Shown here: in pieces, positions 57,491 to 64,000 of the stretch
How the letters are laid out: every line of letters begins with the position of its first letter
How positions within the stretch are numbered: the first letter of the stretch is position 1
Assembly: GCF_010093535.1 (NCBI RefSeq)
Contig: NW_022985177.1
Location: forward strand, 786,857 to 850,856
Direction: 5' to 3'
From: Lindgomyces ingoldianus
Taxonomy: Eukaryota > Ascomycota > Dothideomycetes > Pleosporales > Lindgomycetaceae
Length of the DNA: 64,000 nt
Program-made: the position numbers and the translations under genes
Notes under the pieces: model-generated
The model's database searches: none
Told to the model about the DNA's origin: nothing
What the model saw: the letters and a program-made list of their open reading frames with translations, nothing else

Positions 57491-59985
57491 CTAGCAACTT
57501 TTCTTTTTATTTAAAGAGTTACTTTTTGTACACATTACTTTCTTTTTATTTATGTAAGTCTATCTAATTATGTTCTACCTTTACTCTACTTTATTTATTA
57601 GGACTTGCCTTAGTAATGCTGTGTGTTAGAATAAGCTAGTTATGCTATATAAATAGCTTTTTTTTTTTTTATTCTTTACTTTTTAAGCCTTACTGTACAA
57701 TCCTCTAGCTCTTTTTTTTTTTATATAGTGCTAATAGTAACAGCTCCTTATAATAAAAAAAATAAGTATGTATAATATAAAAAAAATAAAATAAAGAAAA
57801 ATAGGCTTTATATAAAGGCATTATTAGTTTAGTTAGTCTAAGGCATCTTTACGCATAGAATCTAGCTAGTCTATAGATGCTTCTATTTAGACAGAGAGGC
57901 AGTTAGTTAGAACTAATAATTAAAAAGCTTAGTTTAGTGTTTTCTTTATATATATATCTACTAAGTTATTTTTACTATTAATCTACTTTATTTTAGTAAT
58001 TTCCTTTTTCTTATATAATTTATAGAGTAATATAATGTTAATTATAAGTTACTTTTTACTAGTAGTGCCTAGCTTAATAAGGTAATTATATAAAAACTTT
58101 AAATTTATGCAGATTACTACTAAAATTAGTAGCAGTTTAAGTGTTTATATAATTTACTATAAAGTTGTACTAAAAGTAATTATATTATTAAACCTTTTAA
58201 CTATTCTATATAGTTTACTAGTAAGAACACTTCTAGTTACTTTTTTATACTTAGTAAAATTTTAGTGTATAATGTTACCTAGTATTTTAAAGTAGTTACT
58301 TTACTTTATATAGTTCTTATTATTTAATATAATTAAAAATCTTTGCTGTAAGCTAAAGTTTTTATTATTAGTAAATAATTTATTTATAAAAATAAACAGC
58401 TTTACATAATTAAGCTATAATAGTAAAAAGGTAAGACTATACTTACTATTATCTATCTACTATTAAATTTATGCATTAAGTGTGTTAATATTATTATATA
58501 AAAAGTTTATAGTTTATGTAGTAATAGATAGGTTAAATGCTGCCTTTAGTTAATATATAAATGCAATATATGCTTCTTTTATATATTACTTAATATATTA
58601 TTATATAGCATCTTTATTCTTTAAGTTAATTATATAAAGGTAGCTTACTTATTCTTTTTAAGTAAAAACTACTATGTTATGTATAAGCTTAATTCTTTTA
58701 CTATTAAACTTAATAAGCTGCTTCTTTACTAGAATAGTCTTACTTTTTATATAAAACTTTGCCTTTTATAGTTTTTTTTCTTCTTTTTATATAAAATTCT
58801 TTATTATAATGCTTAAAGTGTTATTTATTTATAAGCTAGTAATACTAAAAGTGTGCTCTTCTTTATTAGTAATTAAGAAGTAGAGGTTGTATAAAAAGAT
58901 GTGCATGCATAGCTTTTTTTTATAGTAGTTATAGTATGTCTTAAACTAATATAGTCTTAATTTAGCAGCTTTATACAAAAGTTGTACAACCTAGAGTATT
59001 ATATTTAGTAGAAAGCTTTAGCGCATCTCTTTTAGTAGCTTTATATACAGCGTGTGTATAAGCTTATCTATTAATTAAATATATACTTATGTAATATTAC
59101 ATAGTTTAAAATGCATTTTATACATAGCTTTTAGGCTTACTTTTATAGCTAAGAGTAGTCTTTAGCTTATCTTCTAGATAGTTAGTAACTAGGTAAGGAT
59201 TTTTCTTTTTTTTTTATTTAAGTAGCTAGCAAACACTAGGCAGGATTTTTTATATAGTTAGGTTGTTTTGCTTTTTACTTTTTATATAAAGTAGAGGTTA
59301 AAAATCTAACTTTTATACTTTATTAAGTTATACACTATAACCTTAAAAGTGCTGTTAGTAATTAGGGTGTCTATTTTTATGTAGTTTAATTCTTTAAATA
59401 GTTTTTTAAGTGTAGTAATTACACTGTCTATATAAAGCTTAATAGATAAGGCCTAATTATTCTTTTTTTTCTAGGTTAGAAATACCTAGTCTAGACTTTA
59501 TGCAGGTTTTTTTTGCCTTTTACTTTTTTTAGTATCTATATTTTTCTTTTACACTAGTGCAGTATTGCTATCTTAAGAGGCTTAGTCTGTAGTAGGCTTT
59601 AGTTCTGCCTTTATAACATTTTTATAAAGCTATTTTTTTTTTCTCTTCTTTAGAAAATCCTTTTATATAAGGATTAGTTTATCTAGGTTATCTGTTATAA
59701 GTAAGTTGTCTTTTTTATTTTCTTTATAGTTTAGTTTAACCTGTGTACATTAAAGCTTTAGTAGGCTATTTTTTTTTTAATAATAACATTTTTCTTTTTA
59801 ATACTCTTAATCTTGTATAGGCTAGTCTAGCCTTTTTTCTCTCTTTATGCTATAATTTTTAAGCTAAGAGGGAGGTTAAGAACTTTATATGTTATAAAGC
59901 TATTATAAGTGTTAATTATATAATTAATGTTTACTTTTATATAGTTTTTTTAAAGTTTTTTTATTACTTTTTATATAGCACTTGC

Positions 59986-60168
59986 TTATATAATAATGTC
60001 TAGTAATAGTAAAAAGTTTAGGTTAATTCTTAAGTATGCTTTAAAGACTAGCAGCGTGGGTACTAGACTATACAGGCTAGCTGTGTTATTTAGAGCCTTA
60101 ACTGCTATCTGTAGGATAGCCTTATTATTTATATAGTTACCTAGCTTAGTCTTTAGAATGTTAAACAC
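59986..60168 (-). pseudogene. C5 integrase fragment
   Basis: A 60-residue open remnant of copia integrase (LKTKLGNYINNKAILQIAVK, VPTLLVFKAYLRINL). It is aligned by eye with C3 28150-28320. It is open by chance between stops and is not a gene. Confidence 0.7.
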
Positions 60169-62889
60169 TTGTTAAAAAGGTGTGTGTGCGCGCTTAACTT
60201 TTCTAACTACCTAATATGCTTCTATAGGTATTTGCCTGCATGTAGCTTCTATAATCTTTGCATAAGCTTAAAAATTCTCTAAAGTAAAGTTTATACTAGA
60301 GTTATGTATAATATAGTCTAGAGGTTTTTAATAGGTGTTAATCTAGCATTTACATAGTGCATTCTAGGTATCTTGTGCAGACATAGATTTTAGAAATGTA
60401 GCAGCCTAAAATAATATGTTTATATTAATAACATATAAGACATCTTTATTATTAATTTATATAACATTAATAATAACTTTATAGTTAAAGTAAGTGTTAT
60501 TTTTAATAATAAACTTAAATCTTTATAAGGCCTAGTTATATAATTAGTAAAGGTAGCAGAACTTCTTAATCTTTTCTAGCACTACAGCATTAATGTTATA
60601 GCTAGCGCTAGTTAGCATCTTCTAGAGTCTCTCTATGCAGGGGTGTCTAAATTAGTAGTAAAGGCAGTAGAGTTCTAATTTAGTAAAGAAAAATATAAAT
60701 TCTTTCTTACTAATATTAAAAAAAAAGTGTCTTTATTTTTATATAATAAGTATAGTAGTTTTATCTTTACATATAATAACATTTAAAATGTTGTTAAAGT
60801 ATGCCCTAAGTTAGTTAGCATTTGCTAGTAATAGCAAAAATAGTGTTAAAGTCTCTAGAATGTAGTATATAACTAGACTAATTAAGTTCTAGATTTATAC
60901 AGTACTAATTAATCTCTTTAGTGTTTAGCTTTTAAAGCTAATATCTGTTTAGCTAAGTATTTAATTAATTTTTATACATAGGTTTTTTTATATGTACGCT
61001 TTAAGTTAGAACTTGCTAATAGTAAAGATTTTTACTACGCCTATATTCTATAGTTTACTTTAGTATACTATATAGTATTAGTTATTAAGGATAAACTGCT
61101 TAGCATATTCTTTAGGTTTAATGCTATAGATGTCCTCTTCTGTTGCATAGTGTAGATAGGTAGTAAAGGTAAAGTAGTTAATAGCTTTTTTAGTATTCTT
61201 ACTTTTTTATTTTATTTTTTTTATATTATGTAAATTATTCTTTTTTTTAAAGTAACCTTTAAAGTTTTAAATATATAAAGTAATAGCTTTATATAATAAG
61301 GTCTTATTATAAAAATCTTTATATAAAGCAACATACTAGTTCTTTGCTTATATATAGTTATTATAAAAGTAGTTTAATAACTAATATTTTTTCTTATAGT
61401 AGACAAAGCACTTCTTTATTTATGTGCAGTTATCTTTAAATTATAGCCTAAACTTAAATAAAAGTCTTCTACATTATTTTTTTCTACATAGAGGGAAGCT
61501 TTCTTCTTGTTATATAGACTTTTATTATGCAGAGTTGTATTAGTAGTCTGTGTAGTATGCATTAGGCAGTTTCTAAAGGTATTAGTTTGCTCTTTAGTTT
61601 ATAGTAACTTAAAGTAATGCCTATAAGTTACTAAATAAGGCTTTACATAAGAGCTTAATAGTAAATATAGCATGTTCTAGTTCTAGTTATCCTTAACAGG
61701 CTTATATAATAGCAGTGTATAGTAAAATATTTTTTTAAAATTTTGTTCTTAGTGCTTTTTATATAAGTATAAGCTTTTTAATTATTGTTTTAAGAACTTT
61801 ATATAAACTTTTATTAAAGTTCTTTTATTAGTATTATGTAAAAGTTATTATTATCTAGTCTGTCTAGTACTAGCTATAGTTTATATTAGTGTTAAAGTAA
61901 CTACTTAAGGTGTTGTATAAATGCTTCTAGTTATGTCTAAAGCTTATGTTATGCATATAGTACATATTTACCTAACCTTTTAGAATATCTAGAAAGATGT
62001 CTATGTACTAAGTTTTCTAAATATCTAGCTATTAATATAAATTAATAAAAATCTTTATTTTATTTATAAAAATATTATATAGTTAACTTATATAGTTATT
62101 ATTTTTTTTTTATGCTTTTTAGAATTATATAATCTTATCTACTAAGAGTTTTTCTTTAGCAGTTTCTCTCTAGGGTGGAAGTTTGTACAGGCTGTAATGT
62201 GGTATAGATTGTGCAGGTGGTATTAGTAGTGTATACACTACTGCAGGCGGTGGTGTGTACGATTAAGGGTGTGGAGCAGGCGTTAGGTAGGGTGGCATGT
62301 ATTGTTTATACAGTAATTAGTGTAGTGCTAGCTAAGGTGTAGGAGCAGGTAATGCTAGTATGTTTAGTGTTAATAGCAGCATTATGTTTAGTCTGCTTCT
62401 ATGTAGAGCCTTATATAGTAATAAAAGTTACATATAAAGCCTTTCTAGTGCAATTGCTTTTTTTATGCTATATTATACAGCTTCTAGGCTTAGGTACCTT
62501 TAGTGCCTAGCTATAGTGTAATTTTTTTGTTCTTTAGCACTTATATAAGCTTTTTTTTAAACGCATAGCTAAGTGCTAAGAAGTCTTATAGTGTTTATTC
62601 TTTAAAATCCTTTATATACGCACTTAAAAAAGTAGCGCTTTTCTAAGTTATTATATATAGATTAGTAATTATATAACTTATGTATAATTAAGTCTATAGG
62701 CTTATTAGAGCTTTTAACATGTTAATCTTATTATTCTAGTACTCTAGGCTAGTCTTATTCTATAGTGTTACCTCTAATATCCTTATATCCTTTATAAGTT
62801 GTTTATATAATAGGAATTATTCCTTATTCTTCTTATTATTATGTAGAGTTGTTAGTTGCTAGTAGGATTTTATTATAATAGTATAGTTA

Positions 62890-63440
62890 ATTACTTTTCT
62901 AGTAGATTACGCGGGTACTGCTGTTGTCTAGCTGCTAAGTTGTGCAGCTTTAATAACTTTAGTGTGCGCCTTACACTATCTCCTCTTTACTTTATACAGT
63001 AGCAGAGCTTGCTGTATAATGCAAAGAATTAATTTACTATCCTAAAAAATAAGTAACTAAATAAAGTACTTTATAAGGTGTAAGTACTTTGTTGTTACTT
63101 TTTTTAAGAGATAGGTAACAAAATAAAGTGCCTTACAAGGCGTAGAGTTAATTGCTTGTGCAGTAGTTTGCGCAGGTACTGCTGTTGTCTAGCTGCTAGG
63201 TTGTGCAGCTTTAATAGCTTTAGTGTGCGCCTTACACTATCTCCTTCTTACTTTGTACAGTAGCAGAGCTTGCTGTACAATGTAAAGGATTAATCTGCTA
63301 TTCTAAGGGATAGGTAACTAAACAAAGTACCTTACAAGGTGTAAGTACTCTACTATTACTTTTTCTAAGGGATAAGTAACAAAACAAAGTACCTTATAAG
63401 GTGTAAGTACTCTATTGTTACTCTTGCTAATTTACAGTTA
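62890..63440. repeat. Expanded leader tandem repeats of C5
   Basis: Reverse of the C3 leader units, in the order long-short-short-long-short-short: long units (GCAGCTTTAATAACTTTAGT to GCTTGCTGTATAATGCAAAG and again at 63170-63285), short units around GTACCTTACAAGGTGTAAGT. C3 has two short and two long units. Confidence 0.75.
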
Positions 63441-63461
63441 ATTAAATTAACTACTAATTAG

Positions 63462-63741
63462 TGTTAAATAGGCTCTAACAGCTAGCTGCTTATAGTATAA
63501 GCACTTAAGTAGTAAAAGTAAGAGTAGTGTACAGTGTGCACAGCATATAAAGTAGGTAAGGTAAGAGCAACATATTTCTAGTTCTATTACTCTTGTCTTT
63601 CCTCTGTATAGAGGAAAAGGGGGATATCTAGATGTTTGCGCACAGAGGTTCGCGCACGAGCATCATGTGACATAGATACGTGATCCTGCTCGTGCGCGAT
63701 CGTTTGTATCTAGGCCGCGACGCTGCTGCTGCGTACAGACA
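63462..63741 (-). repeat. LTR L3 of the C4/C5 array
   Basis: 280 bp. Its outer end (63640-63741) is unmutated (GATCCTGCTCGTGCGCGATC; CTAGGCCGCGACGCTGCTGC), unlike L1 and L2. Confidence 0.85.
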
Positions 63742-64000
63742 GCCTAATTATTTTTTTTTCTAGGTTAGAAATACTTAGTCTAGACTTTATGTAAGTTTTT
63801 TTTACTTTTTACTTTTTTAGTATTTATATCTTTCTTTTACACTAGTGCAGCATTACTATTCTAAGGGGCTTAGTCTGTAGTAGGCTTTAGTTCTACCTTT
63901 ATAATATTTTTATAAGGCTATTTTTTTTTTCTTTTCTTTAGAAATTTTTTTTATATAAAGATTAGTTTATTTAAGTTATTTATTATAAGTAAGTTATTTT
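63742..64000 (-). mobile_element. Partial third copia copy (C6), runs off the window
   Basis: Starts GCCTAATTATTTTTTTTTCT and is collinear with C5 59452-59700 and C4 53636-53880, i.e. element-internal sequence. L3 is thus inserted inside another copy of the same family. Confidence 0.8.

Larger units (their letters stand above)
57211..63741 (-). mobile_element. Ty1/copia element C5 (C3 family), in tandem with C4
   Basis: Same order and strand as C4, sharing L2. Its integrase relic includes a 60-residue open stretch at 59986-60168 (ILKTKLGNYINNKAILQIAV) corresponding to NILKTKLGNYTDNKAILQIV of C3. It retains the leader tandem repeats near L3. RIP stops throughout. Confidence 0.85.

Noticed and set aside
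24717..63741. Possible functional retrotransposon proteins
   Set aside because: Every element has many in-frame TAG/TAA and altered catalytic residues; no intact frame over about 110 residues exists after 18.7 kb.

Overview
The window looks like nuclear DNA of a filamentous ascomycete (Pezizomycotina). The evidence is short GT..AG introns of 49-71 bp with CTGAC/CTGAT-like branch sites, a fungal secreted GH11 xylanase, fungal APH-type phosphotransferase and ankyrin-repeat remnants, a Tad-type LINE tail, Ty1/copia, Ty3/gypsy and Fot1/pogo elements, and pervasive C-to-T / G-to-A transitions (CAG to TAG, CAA to TAA, TGG to TAG/TAA) typical of repeat-induced point mutation (RIP). All assignments come from reading the sequence and family knowledge; no search was run.

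The window has two compartments. Positions 1 to about 18.6 kb have balanced base composition and are gene-poor and rich in relics. They hold a Cys-rich hypothetical gene (188-733, -), a ubiquitin-like-domain protein (2051-3010, -), a broken membrane-protein fragment (5339-5566, +), two tail-to-tail pseudogenes (6784-7545 + and an APH-family pseudogene 7488-9085 -), a LINE 3' end with a tetranucleotide tail (9357-9945, -), minisatellite repeats (10640-10950), another frameshifted relic (11171-11560, -), an intact one-intron gene for a C-terminally anchored wall/secretory-type protein (14181-15127, +), a truncated ankyrin gene cut by a pogo fragment (16159-16589), and an intact GH11 endo-xylanase (17707-18462, +). 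The xylanase is the last clear gene before the repeats.

From about 18.7 kb to the end the DNA is a very AT-rich, RIP-degraded nest of transposons. A chromodomain Ty3/gypsy element (G1) is the host. It is split by a copia element C3 (24717-31036, target duplication ACTAC) and by an LTR element G2 (31194-47719, target duplication CTTAT). Inside G2 lie a palindromic pogo derivative (31774-44410) and a full-length pogo element (45203-47072). The palindrome arms were each hit by a different copia element: C1 (31913-37999, target duplication CTTAC) and C2 (38846-44282, target duplication CTAAC). From 51219 to the end, two copia elements of the C3 family sit head to tail sharing an LTR, followed by a fragment of a third. 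A 175-bp assembly gap lies at 30000-30174.

No element in the nest appears able to code for an active protein. The main biological interest is the order of insertions, the retention of unmutated sequence at element edges, the modular terminal repeats of the pogo family, and a xylanase gene with candidate XlnR/CreA sites that survives on an island between repeats.
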